From Methanobacteriaceae archaeon (GTDB taxonomy: Archaea > Methanobacteriota > Methanobacteria > Methanobacteriales > Methanobacteriaceae), in the NCBI GenBank assembly GCA_017883605.1, contig JADGNH010000014.1, positions 1-21,536 of the forward strand: a stretch of 21,536 bases of DNA, given 5' to 3'. Below, one piece after another: positions 14,493-21,530 of the stretch (its first letter is position 1; every line of letters begins with the position of its first letter). The notes beneath the pieces are model-generated. The model saw only the letters and a list, made by a program, of their open reading frames with translations, was not told the DNA's origin and did not search any database. The translations under genes and the position numbers were made by a program.

Positions 14493-14684
14493 AGAATAGT
14501 AGATGATGAGGTTGCTCAAACTTCAGCAGAACTCATTTTAATATTTGGCGGCATAATAGTGATTGCACTGATAGCATTAGTTACCTACCAAAACTATTTA
14601 AAAGGTTTAGGGAATGAAATCCACGATACAGAACTGCAGAATACAATCAACCAAATAAACGCTTTAAAAAACAAATTTCAGTAA
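14490..14684 (+). CDS. Class III signal peptide (EppA-processed) pilin-like protein
   Basis: 64 residues. The leader MRIVDDEVA is followed by QTSAELILIFGGIIVIALIAL. The Gln at +1, followed by x-S-x-E and a hydrophobic helix, is the class III signal peptide pattern (DUF361 type), which the peptidase EppA cuts before the Gln. The mature chain of about 55 residues would be a helix (about 14-33) with a short amphipathic tail NTINQINALKNKF, a minimal type IV pilin. GGTG stands five bases before the ATG. It follows the GspF-like gene, so it is most likely a subunit of that pilus. No eppA gene is seen in this window. Confidence 0.88.
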   Translation: MRIVDDEVAQTSAELILIFGGIIVIALIALVTYQNYLKGLGNEIHDTELQNTINQINALKNKFQ

Positions 14685-14819
14685 CTACAATGGTTGATTA
14701 GATGGTCATCAAAAATCACCGCCTCCTAAAAAGAGTGTACTAATTTAATTTTTATTTATTTTTAAAAATATTGAGAAATTTGAAGTTAAAAAAAAGTTTT
14801 GAATCTAACAAATAATAAT

Positions 14820-14920
14820 ATGAATTCTAATTTCCTAAATAATCCAGATATTAAATATGAATTCTAATTTCCTAAATAATCCAGATATTAAATATGAATT
14901 CTAATTTCCTAATAATCTGG
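14820..14920. repeat. 37-bp tandem repeat, about 2.7 copies, upstream of the aldehyde dehydrogenase gene
   Basis: Units at 14820-14856 and 14857-14893 are identical; a third, shortened by one base and diverging near its end, runs from 14894 to about 14920. Each full unit contains GATATTAAAT and CCTAAATAAT, both TATA-like, so the repeats may multiply promoter cores. There are no unique spacers between copies, which rules out a CRISPR array. Confidence 0.93.
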
Positions 14921-14967
14921 ATAAATAATCTCTAAAATGCCACTTTTTATTAAAGGAGGATTATGAG

Positions 14968-16374
14968 ATGAAAATGCTCATAAATGGGAAATCAATAGAC
15001 AAGACTGAAAAAATAGAAGTTAGAAATCCTACAAACAACCTGATAATCGACGAAGTACCCCTTGGAAGTCGAGAAGATGCAAAAGAAGCTGTTTTTGCGG
15101 CTAACCGTGCAAAAAAGGTTATGAGGGATATGTCTTCCCGTAAAATATCCAGAATACTTTACGACATCCACCAGGAACTATCCCCAAGTCTGGATGAATT
15201 TGCAGAGCTTATAACTCGTGAAACCGGGAAGCCAATCCGGGATTCTAAAGAAGAGATGAGACGTTCCCTGCAGACTATTCTACTCTCTGCAGAGGAATCA
15301 AAAAGGATATATGGTGAGACCATACCCATGGACGCCGGCATCGGAGGGAAAAATGTCCTGGGCTTCACGGTGAAACTGCCCGTTGGAGTAGTAAGTGCCA
15401 TAACACCCTTTAACTATCCTGTAAACCTTGCAATCCATAAAATAGCCCCAGCTTTAGCTTGTAAAAACACGGTAGTGTTCAAGCCCTCCCAAAAAGCTCC
15501 CCTGGCTGCTTTAAAACTGGCTGAGCTGATGGATGTTCACCTGCCCCCCGGAGCTTTAAACGCCTTAACAGGAGATGGGAGGATCATAGGGGATGAAATG
15601 GTCTCAAACAGTCTGGTTAATAAGATATCTTTCACCGGAAGCGTTGCCACCGGTGTTTCCATATCCAAAAAAGCAGGGATGAAAAAACTGACCCTTGAAC
15701 TGGGTGGAAATGATCCCCTGGTGGTTCTGGATGATGCTGATATAGATAAAGCAGTAACAGCCACGGTTAGAGGTTCTTATCTGAACGCAGGTCAGGTCTG
15801 CATAGCTGTGAAACGAATAATCCTCCAGCAGGGCATAGCAGACGATTTCATAGCTAAACTTGTAACCGAAACCAAAAAATTGACTATGGGCGATCCTTTA
15901 AATCCTGAAACAGATATTGGTCCATTGATAAATGAAAAAGCAGCGATAAAAGTTGAAAAAGTAGTGGAAGAGGCATTAAATGAAGGTGCAGAACTTTTAT
16001 GCGGAGGAAAACGGGATGGCGCCTTTTATGAGCCAACAGTCCTGGACCAGGTATCTCCCTCAATGAAATTGGTGCAGGAGGAAACTTTTGGACCAGTATC
16101 ACCCATAATCCAGGTTAAAGACGTCGAAGAAGCCTTTAAAGTTGCTAATGATACCGATTATGGCCTGCAGGCAGGGGTATTTACAGAAAGTATTGACCGT
16201 GCTAAAAAGGCCGTGCGGATGATAGAAGCTGGTTCTGTACTCATAAATAAGCAGCCCACTTTCCGTACTGATAACATGCCCTTTGGAGGTTTTAAAATGA
16301 GTGGAATGGGCAAGGAAGGTGTCAAATATGCGGTAGAAGATATGACCCGCACTAAGCTGGTGGTTATTGGTTGA
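14968..16374 (+). CDS. cofA: NAD(P)-dependent aldehyde dehydrogenase, lactaldehyde dehydrogenase (CofA) type
   Basis: 468 residues, full-length ALDH superfamily. Catalytic and cofactor residues are all present: Asn149 in TPFNYP, the FKPSQ lysine at about 172, FTGSVATG (222-229) for NAD(P), the general base Glu244 in LELGGND, and the nucleophile Cys278 in NAGQVCIA. The closest group I recognise is the methanogen lactaldehyde dehydrogenase that oxidises L-lactaldehyde to lactate for the F420 side chain (MJ1411-like); succinate-semialdehyde or glyceraldehyde-3-phosphate types are alternatives. GGAGGA (14955-14960) lies seven bases before ATG 14968. It has no operon partner here and carries the 37-bp repeats in its upstream region. 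Confidence 0.82.
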   Translation: MKMLINGKSIDKTEKIEVRNPTNNLIIDEVPLGSREDAKEAVFAANRAKKVMRDMSSRKISRILYDIHQELSPSLDEFAELITRETGKPIRDSKEEMRRSLQTILLSAEESKRIYGETIPMDAGIGGKNVLGFTVKLPVGVVSAITPFNYPVNLAIHKIAPALACKNTVVFKPSQKAPLAALKLAELMDVHLPPGALNALTGDGRIIGDEMVSNSLVNKISFTGSVATGVSISKKAGMKKLTLELGGNDPLVVLDDADIDKAVTATVRGSYLNAGQVCIAVKRIILQQGIADDFIAKLVTETKKLTMGDPLNPETDIGPLINEKAAIKVEKVVEEALNEGAELLCGGKRDGAFYEPTVLDQVSPSMKLVQEETFGPVSPIIQVKDVEEAFKVANDTDYGLQAGVFTESIDRAKKAVRMIEAGSVLINKQPTFRTDNMPFGGFKMSGMGKEGVKYAVEDMTRTKLVVIG

Positions 16375-16385
16375 AAAACTAGTAG

Positions 16386-16455
16386 AAATGGATTTCTTTT
16401 ATTTTAATGAAATGGATTCTTACTTTGATAAAAATGGATTATTTTTATTTTGATT
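16386..16455. repeat. Three diverged copies of a 22-24-bp repeat after the aldehyde dehydrogenase gene
   Basis: Units beginning AAATGGATT at 16386, 16410 and 16432 run head to tail between the convergent aldehyde dehydrogenase and tRNA-binding genes. They share the motif AAATGGATT followed by a T-rich stretch. Confidence 0.6.
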
Positions 16456-16521
16456 ACTATTTTATTGGGAAGATACTGAATATTATTTATTTATAATTTT
16501 TATTGGAGCTATTTTACTGTA

Positions 16522-17244
16522 TTATTTCAAAAACACTTCAACAAAATTCCGCGCCTCATTAAAAGCTTCAAGGGGGATCCCATGAGGTAAGTTGCCGAGT
16601 TCTCCTTTTACATCCTTCAAAACTCCTCCTTCATCCCCTAAAAACATGCCTTCACTGGTTATCTCCCGGAAGGTTGTGGGGGGCAAAAGTGCCACTGCAA
16701 CCTGATTCCCCTCCTTTAGGGTTAAATCATTGGTAACCACAGTTATAGCACGTTCTCCTAGGTTTATGTTGCATATAAGAAGTTTATCTGCTCCAGGATG
16801 TTTTGATACACTTGAAATCAGCCCTGTCTTAATATCTATGCCTATAATGGGGTCTTTTATCTTTCCCAGTAAAAGTCTTCTTCTGATGCCAGATATGGTG
16901 TTTAAGAAGAACTTGATCTTGGCTATAGTCTCTTCTAGTTTGTATTTTTCATCTCTTTTCACCAGCTCTAAAAATTGTTGATACCAGGCTTCGCCGCCAA
17001 GGGCCCGGACAATTTCATCTGCATTTCTCTTTAGACTTTTTATTTGGGTTGTTTCTGCCATTTCCTCAGGATTCAGATAACTATAGTAGAGTGTCTGGAT
17101 TTCTGGTATCATATTCCTGGCGCTGGTTAGCGCTTTCTTTTTATTCCATTTACCTTTTAAATTAGCTCCTTCAATGGCTCTTAAAAAAAGTTCTACCGAT
17201 TTATCCGCCACTAAAAGCCGGTAATCTTTACTGGTATCCCACAT
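16522..17244 (-). CDS. tRNA-binding OB-fold domain protein
   Basis: 240 residues. The N-terminal half (about 1-130) is helical and rich in Lys and Glu, with no recognised catalytic motif. The C-terminal part (about 133-235) is a tRNA_bind OB fold of the MetRS-beta/Arc1p/CsaA type: ISSVSKHPGADKLLICNINLG, AITVVTNDLTLKEGNQVAVALLPPTTF, SEGMFLGDEGGVLKD. Such domains deliver tRNA to synthetases or editing factors. AGGTGAT stands three bases before the ATG. It is transcribed alone and is divergent from the PRC-barrel gene. Partner unknown. Confidence 0.82.
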   Translation of the reverse strand: MWDTSKDYRLLVADKSVELFLRAIEGANLKGKWNKKKALTSARNMIPEIQTLYYSYLNPEEMAETTQIKSLKRNADEIVRALGGEAWYQQFLELVKRDEKYKLEETIAKIKFFLNTISGIRRRLLLGKIKDPIIGIDIKTGLISSVSKHPGADKLLICNINLGERAITVVTNDLTLKEGNQVAVALLPPTTFREITSEGMFLGDEGGVLKDVKGELGNLPHGIPLEAFNEARNFVEVFLK

Positions 17245-17353
17245 ACCATCACCTATCCTCCAATTAATATTAAATAGTGAACTCTTTAATCTAAAAAAAC
17301 TTTTCAGCTAACTTTGCTGGAAAAATTTGCTTAATCTTAGAAATATTTAAGTA

Positions 17354-17451
17354 TAGATATTTTTAATTTCATTAATTAATAGATATTTTTTAATTTCATT
17401 AATTAATATTATACATTAATGGGTGCACAAAATACATTAATGGTGCATAAA
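17354..17451. repeat. Two consecutive tandem duplications (26/27 bp and 21/20 bp) upstream of the PRC-barrel gene
   Basis: The unit at 17354-17379 recurs at 17380-17406 with one extra T. Immediately after, ATACATTAATGGGTGCACAAA (17411-17431) recurs at 17432-17451 with one G lost and one C to T change. Both lie in the 272-base gap between divergent genes. Confidence 0.85.
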
Positions 17452-17516
17452 ATAAATGTTAAAGAGGATAATCTTATTTAAGGAGAAAAATAAAAAATAA
17501 AAGATAGGTGGTAGTA

Positions 17517-17843
17517 ATGGTAGATTTATCAAGCCTATACAATTTAGACGTGTACACAACCAGGGGCAAATATGTGGGAAGGATTCAGGACGTGATTTTA
17601 AATATCAAAAAAGGTCGGGTTTCAATTTTAAAGGCAGTAGCCATGAATCCTGATAAAAAAAGTGTTGGAATAAAAGATGTTATAAAAACAACCATAAACA
17701 TAGTTCCAGAGAGAGACGAAATAAGACCACTTAAAGAGGATGGAACTATAGACATACCCTACGACCGGGTTCAAGCTGTGGGGGATATTATATTAATAAG
17801 CCCTGAAATAGCTGAAACTCCCAGTCCCCCTGAAACAGGATGA
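17517..17843 (+). CDS. PRC-barrel domain protein
   Basis: 108 residues from ATG 17517. The PRC-barrel core is clear: LSSLYNLDVYTTRGKYVGRIQDVILNI (a strand, G-x-x-V-G, V-x-D-V pattern) and RVSILKAVAMNP, followed by a second half with PYDRVQAVGDIILIS. These small beta-barrel proteins bind RNA or protein partners; the archaeal ones are commonly linked to ribosome or division functions, but no role is proven for this one. AGGTGG (17506-17511) is the Shine-Dalgarno, so the GTG inside it (17508) is not the start. The stop overlaps the next gene by four bases. Confidence 0.85.
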   Translation: MVDLSSLYNLDVYTTRGKYVGRIQDVILNIKKGRVSILKAVAMNPDKKSVGIKDVIKTTINIVPERDEIRPLKEDGTIDIPYDRVQAVGDIILISPEIAETPSPPETG

Positions 17844-18613
17844 ATGACATGAAGGTCGGGATATTAGGATGCGGTGCCATAGCCAATATAATCACTAATT
17901 TTGCCGTTGAAGGAAAGCTGGGCGTCGATCTAAAATTTTTTTATGACCGGGATATGGAAAGAGCCGAAAATCTAGCCTCACAGGTAGATGGGGTGGTAGT
18001 ACTGGACATAGAAGACATGCTGGATCAGGTAGATCTGGTAATTGAAACCGCATCACCTCAGGCAGTGGGGGAAATAGTTCCCCAAATTCTCAAGAAGGGA
18101 AAAAACGTTATAGTCATGAGCGTAGGGGCTTTAATGGATTCAAAACTTAGGAATAGGCTTGAAAGGATAGCCAAAAAGAATAACGCTAAAATATACGCAC
18201 CATCAGGGGCAATTGTAGGTTTAGACGGTCTTAAAGCCGCCTCTATAGGTAAGATCAGGAAAGTGAGCCTGGTTACAAGAAAGCCCCCTAAATCCCTGGG
18301 AATCTCTGTAGATGAAGAAAAAGTCCTTTATGATGGCAAAGCGGGAGATGCTGTGCAGAAATTTCCCATGAACATTAACGTGGCAGCCACCCTAAGCATC
18401 GCCTGCGGTGAAGAAGTAGATGTAAAGATAATAGCCGATCCCAAGGTTAACCGCAACAGCCACGAAATTCAGGTGGTGGGAGATTTTGGAGAATTTAAAA
18501 CCACCACCAATAATATGAGATGCTCCATGAACCCAAAAACAAGTGTTTTAGCAGCATATTCTGCCATTAAACTACTTAAAAGTTTGAACGAAAACCTGAG
18601 TATCGGTACCTGA
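17840..18613 (+). CDS. nadX: L-aspartate dehydrogenase (NadX)
   Basis: 257 residues. It oxidises L-aspartate to iminoaspartate with NAD(P), the first step of quinolinate and NAD synthesis in many archaea. The Rossmann motif VGILGCGAIANI opens the chain, SVGALMD and APSGAIVGLDGLKAA form the core, NINVAATLSIACG and NRNSHEIQVVGDFG carry the conserved C-terminal residues, with the His of SHEIQ in the expected active-site region. The ATG at 17840 overlaps the PRC gene stop (ATGA); an equally good start is ATG 17849, with GGATGA five bases before it. Eight T at 18622-18629 end the operon. Confidence 0.93.
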   Translation: MNDMKVGILGCGAIANIITNFAVEGKLGVDLKFFYDRDMERAENLASQVDGVVVLDIEDMLDQVDLVIETASPQAVGEIVPQILKKGKNVIVMSVGALMDSKLRNRLERIAKKNNAKIYAPSGAIVGLDGLKAASIGKIRKVSLVTRKPPKSLGISVDEEKVLYDGKAGDAVQKFPMNINVAATLSIACGEEVDVKIIADPKVNRNSHEIQVVGDFGEFKTTTNNMRCSMNPKTSVLAAYSAIKLLKSLNENLSIGT

Positions 18614-18621
18614 TGCCCTTA

Positions 18622-18629
18622 TTTTTTTT
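18622..18629 (+). terminator. U-run terminator after nadX
   Basis: Eight consecutive T begin nine bases after the nadX stop, a typical archaeal intrinsic stop for the PRC-nadX operon. Confidence 0.5.
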
Positions 18630-18639
18630 ATAGGATTAG

Positions 18640-18680
18640 TTCCATTCAATTAATAACAAGTTTCCATCATTAATAACATC
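18640..18680. repeat. Imperfect 20-bp tandem duplication between nadX and thg1
   Basis: TTCCATTCAATTAATAACAAG (18640-18660) is followed by a shorter copy, TTCCATCATTAATAACATC (18662-18680), with a two-base deletion. Confidence 0.55.
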
Positions 18681-18725
18681 ATATCCCCAAAAAAAATCTT
18701 TTTAATGATTATAATCTATTAAATG

Positions 18726-18733
18726 ATATAAAT
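18726..18733 (+). promoter_or_regulatory. TATA box of thg1, implying a leaderless mRNA
   Basis: ATATAAAT is centred about 25.5 bases before ATG 18755, with no Shine-Dalgarno between; the transcript probably starts at or next to the start codon. Confidence 0.5.
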
Positions 18734-18754
18734 GAAATCTATTTTGATGATTAT

Positions 18755-19507
18755 ATGAAAGAATGTGAAATATTCTCAGATTTAAAAGTCCCTTGCACTT
18801 CAAAAATTGTTATAAGAGCTGACGGAAGGAAATTTTCCAGACTTTCCCAGGATCTGGATCTGCAAAAGCCATATGATCAGGATTTTGTAAACATCATGGT
18901 AGATACCTGCTCCGAATTCTTCCGAGAATTCAGTCCATCCTTTATATACACCTTTTCAGATGAGATAAACATATTACTTGACGAAATTCCGTTCAACGGC
19001 CGGGTAGAAAAAATGGACTCAGTATTTGCCAGTTTTATCTCAGGAACATTTAGCCAGAAAATTTTGAAAAATAAAAGGTTCGTAAAACGCTTTAATAGTA
19101 AAACCTCCATAAAACCGGTGTCCTTCGATTCCAGGATAATTCCATTAAATCCAGAGAGTGTAGTATCTTACTTTAAAAACAGGCAGGACGAGGCCTGGAG
19201 AAACTGCCTCAACGGATATGCCTACTGGACACTCAGAAAGGATTACGGGAGAGAAGAAGCTGTCAAACTTTTAAATGGAAAAAAGAGCAGTCAGATACAG
19301 GAGATACTGTTTGGGGAGGGTATTAACATACAAAAAGTGCCGGCCTGGCAGAGAAAAGGAGTTGCTATCTACCGAAAAGAGATTATGATAGACGGCTACA
19401 ATCCGTTATCTCAAAAAACCGTCCAATCAAAAAGATGGAAAGCATTTGAAGACAGGGAACTTCCTGTTTTTGATGCAAAGTTCTTCAAAAATAGCCTGAT
19501 TTTATAA
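18755..19507 (+). CDS. thg1: tRNA(His) guanylyltransferase / Thg1-like 3'-5' nucleotide polymerase
   Basis: 250 residues. Thg1-family enzymes add nucleotides to tRNA 5' ends in the reverse (3' to 5') direction. The palm-domain metal motifs are intact: IRADGRKFSRL with Asp23-Gly24-Arg25, and YTFSDEINIL with Ser68-Asp69-Glu70. The C-terminal half has the family block DEAWRNCLNGYAYW (about 149-162) and NIQKVPAWQRKGVAIYRK. Most archaea encode the extra G of tRNA(His) in the gene, so archaeal members are thought to act in tRNA 5'-end repair. It is transcribed alone. Confidence 0.95.
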   Translation: MKECEIFSDLKVPCTSKIVIRADGRKFSRLSQDLDLQKPYDQDFVNIMVDTCSEFFREFSPSFIYTFSDEINILLDEIPFNGRVEKMDSVFASFISGTFSQKILKNKRFVKRFNSKTSIKPVSFDSRIIPLNPESVVSYFKNRQDEAWRNCLNGYAYWTLRKDYGREEAVKLLNGKKSSQIQEILFGEGINIQKVPAWQRKGVAIYRKEIMIDGYNPLSQKTVQSKRWKAFEDRELPVFDAKFFKNSLIL

Positions 19508-19660
19508 TAACCTGATTAAACAAGTTTTTATTAAATATAAGAATTAATAAAAGAATAATAAGGAATTATAGGAATAATATGGAATTTTATATAAAAAAAT
19601 CTTAATAAAGAATTTGTACAAAGAAAATTTAAGTTAAAAATAAATAAAAAAAAGATTAAA

Positions 19661-20101
19661 ATGAATGAAAAGAGTAAATTAGATAAATTAATGGGCTACA
19701 TTTTTGGAACTGATAAAAAGCTCTTCCATGAGGTTCATATAGACCAGGAAGTTGTGGATGAGATCATACAAATTTCCAAGGAAGCTTATCCCAATGAATT
19801 CGTGGCCATGCTCCAGGGGAAGGTTAGAGATCAAATTTTACACATAAACGGCCTCATATTCCTGCCAGGAGAGACATCCAATCAGGGTGCGGTAATGAAG
19901 GTGTTTATGATGCCCCTGATAGACGATACAGTAGGCTCGGTGCACAGCCACCCCGGATACAACGCCAGCCCCTCCGATGCTGACCTGTACTTTTTTTCTA
20001 AAAACGGACTTTTCCACCTGATAATTGGACAACCCTATAATGAGAGCAGTATATATGCTTATGACTCTTTTGGAGAGTTTTTAAGCTATAAAATTATTTA
20101 A
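19661..20101 (+). CDS. JAB1/MPN (JAMM) domain metalloprotease-like protein
   Basis: 146 residues. The JAMM zinc motif is complete: Glu46 (PNEFVAML), then H95-S-H97-P-x6-S105-x2-D108 in VHSHPGYNASPSDADL. Archaeal JAMM proteins remove ubiquitin-like SAMP modifiers or process related sulfur-carrier proteins, but single-domain members have varied roles, so the substrate is open. The N-terminal 20 residues are basic and low in complexity. No clear Shine-Dalgarno is seen; a TATA-like string lies near 19585-19599. No ubiquitin-like or E1-like gene is nearby. Confidence 0.88.
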   Translation: MNEKSKLDKLMGYIFGTDKKLFHEVHIDQEVVDEIIQISKEAYPNEFVAMLQGKVRDQILHINGLIFLPGETSNQGAVMKVFMMPLIDDTVGSVHSHPGYNASPSDADLYFFSKNGLFHLIIGQPYNESSIYAYDSFGEFLSYKII

Positions 20102-20348
20102 AAACTGAAATTTGATACCAGATTTAACTATTTTATATCCTATTTGATGGAATTCAATCCAGAATACTGTTAATACGTTACAGGAAAACAATTTTTGTAA
20201 GGTAAATCCTACCAATCCTGATCATAGTATAAGAAGGTTTAAATGTCATTAATTCATATTTAACTTTCAATTAATAAGAAAATGATTAAAATTTTTCAAT
20301 TACTAAATACTGGTTAAAGATAAGTAATCAATGGAGTTGACGTGCAAA

Positions 20349-21530
20349 ATGAAGGTTAAACGGGTTTTAATAGGACTTATAGCAATTTTCATAGTTATAT
20401 CCGGTTTATATGCTTTTTCTCCACAGCCCACTTCCACACAAAAAACTAGTAAACTCAGTGATTTAGAAGTCAGCCCAGTTAATGCTACCTATGTGGTAAT
20501 CGGGGCGAGCAGTATAACAGTTCCTCCCAATGCCAAAGTGGTTACCCAGGTAGACCGGGTGATAAAAGATAAATCAAGTAACATTAACACCAATGTACCC
20601 CCAGATAAAAGACCTACTTCAACCAAAGACCTGGTGCCTTTTATGGAAGGTGCCCGGGTAGCTCAACTTATGAAATACGCTAATGTAACAGTTATTCCCG
20701 CCGCAAACGTTCCAATAAAGAAAATCAACGGCATCTGGTACGGTCCTGATGATAAGGGTAATTTTGTTTATGAGTTGGACCCCAGCAAAACAGGGCCCCT
20801 ATTTTCCACTCCAGTTGATGCTAACAACATGATCGAAGTAAATACCCATGGGATGAATGTTATGGTACCTGAAGCTATTAAAGAAAATGCCTCTCTAGTA
20901 ATAGCCTGTGGTGATCTGCGTGGAAAGGCTAAAGCTCAGGCCTATATGGCTGAACACGGGATAAACAGTTATTGTCCCTGTGACCGCTTCACATCTTCGG
21001 TAATGCCCTACAATGGTACAGGCGTTATTTTAGGTACCGAACCCATCAGACAGCTTAAAAATGGAAGCGGGGCAATAATAGGCGGACAACCAATAGCAAT
21101 AAAATTAACAGAACCAATAGTGGTTCAGACCACCACCAAAACCTATCCCGACCAGTACTGCGACACTCCTAAAAGATTTTTCGATAACCTGCAAAAGGCC
21201 TATGGAGTCAAATTAAACATGTACGTGGTTGATGCCAACGTAGGTCAAACTGATAGCGTGGTTGCACAAGCCCGCAAAACTGGCGCCAACGTTATTGGAG
21301 TCAGAGTTTTGAGTGAAGCGGATAAAAAACCCGTTGCAACCTGGCTTAGAGAGAATTCAACCCATAGAGCCGTCCTATTCCATTCAGCTCCTTATGAGCC
21401 TGGTTACTCCCTGTTCTTTGAATTCCCGTATCAGGTGACTGGACAGGATGTCAGTCCTAAATTCGTAAAAGCCGTTACCAGTTCAGATTTAGATAGTAAG
21501 TTTGCTGAGATAAGGAGTGTATGGATGTAA
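20349..21530 (+). CDS. Exported or membrane-anchored protein of unknown function
   Basis: 393 residues from ATG 20349, which gives a standard signal or anchor sequence: MKVKR, a hydrophobic stretch of about 17 residues (VLIGLIAIFIVISGLYAF), then a Pro/Ser/Thr-rich linker. An in-frame ATG at 20331 would add six residues. The outer part is a soluble domain with conserved-looking segments NTHGMNVMVPEA, IACGDLRGKAKAQAYMAEHG, SYCPCDRF, GQPIAIKLTEP and QYCDTPKRFFDNL. Five cysteines (one in ACGD, a CPC pair, one in QYCDT, and one in the short N-terminal extension, which is lost with this start) could bind metal or form disulfides. I do not recognise the family. A monocistronic gene with a 247-base upstream gap in which nothing else is evident. 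Confidence 0.75.
   Translation: MKVKRVLIGLIAIFIVISGLYAFSPQPTSTQKTSKLSDLEVSPVNATYVVIGASSITVPPNAKVVTQVDRVIKDKSSNINTNVPPDKRPTSTKDLVPFMEGARVAQLMKYANVTVIPAANVPIKKINGIWYGPDDKGNFVYELDPSKTGPLFSTPVDANNMIEVNTHGMNVMVPEAIKENASLVIACGDLRGKAKAQAYMAEHGINSYCPCDRFTSSVMPYNGTGVILGTEPIRQLKNGSGAIIGGQPIAIKLTEPIVVQTTTKTYPDQYCDTPKRFFDNLQKAYGVKLNMYVVDANVGQTDSVVAQARKTGANVIGVRVLSEADKKPVATWLRENSTHRAVLFHSAPYEPGYSLFFEFPYQVTGQDVSPKFVKAVTSSDLDSKFAEIRSVWM

Noticed and set aside
14710..14730. ATCACCGCCTCCT after the pilin, similar to the 3' end of 16S rRNA
   Set aside because: It has one extra G compared with the rRNA tail. On the minus strand it would be a Shine-Dalgarno, but the only ATG after it opens a three-codon frame. 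Probably chance.
14820..14920. CRISPR-like array
   Set aside because: The 37-bp units are directly adjacent with no unique spacers, and there are no cas genes.
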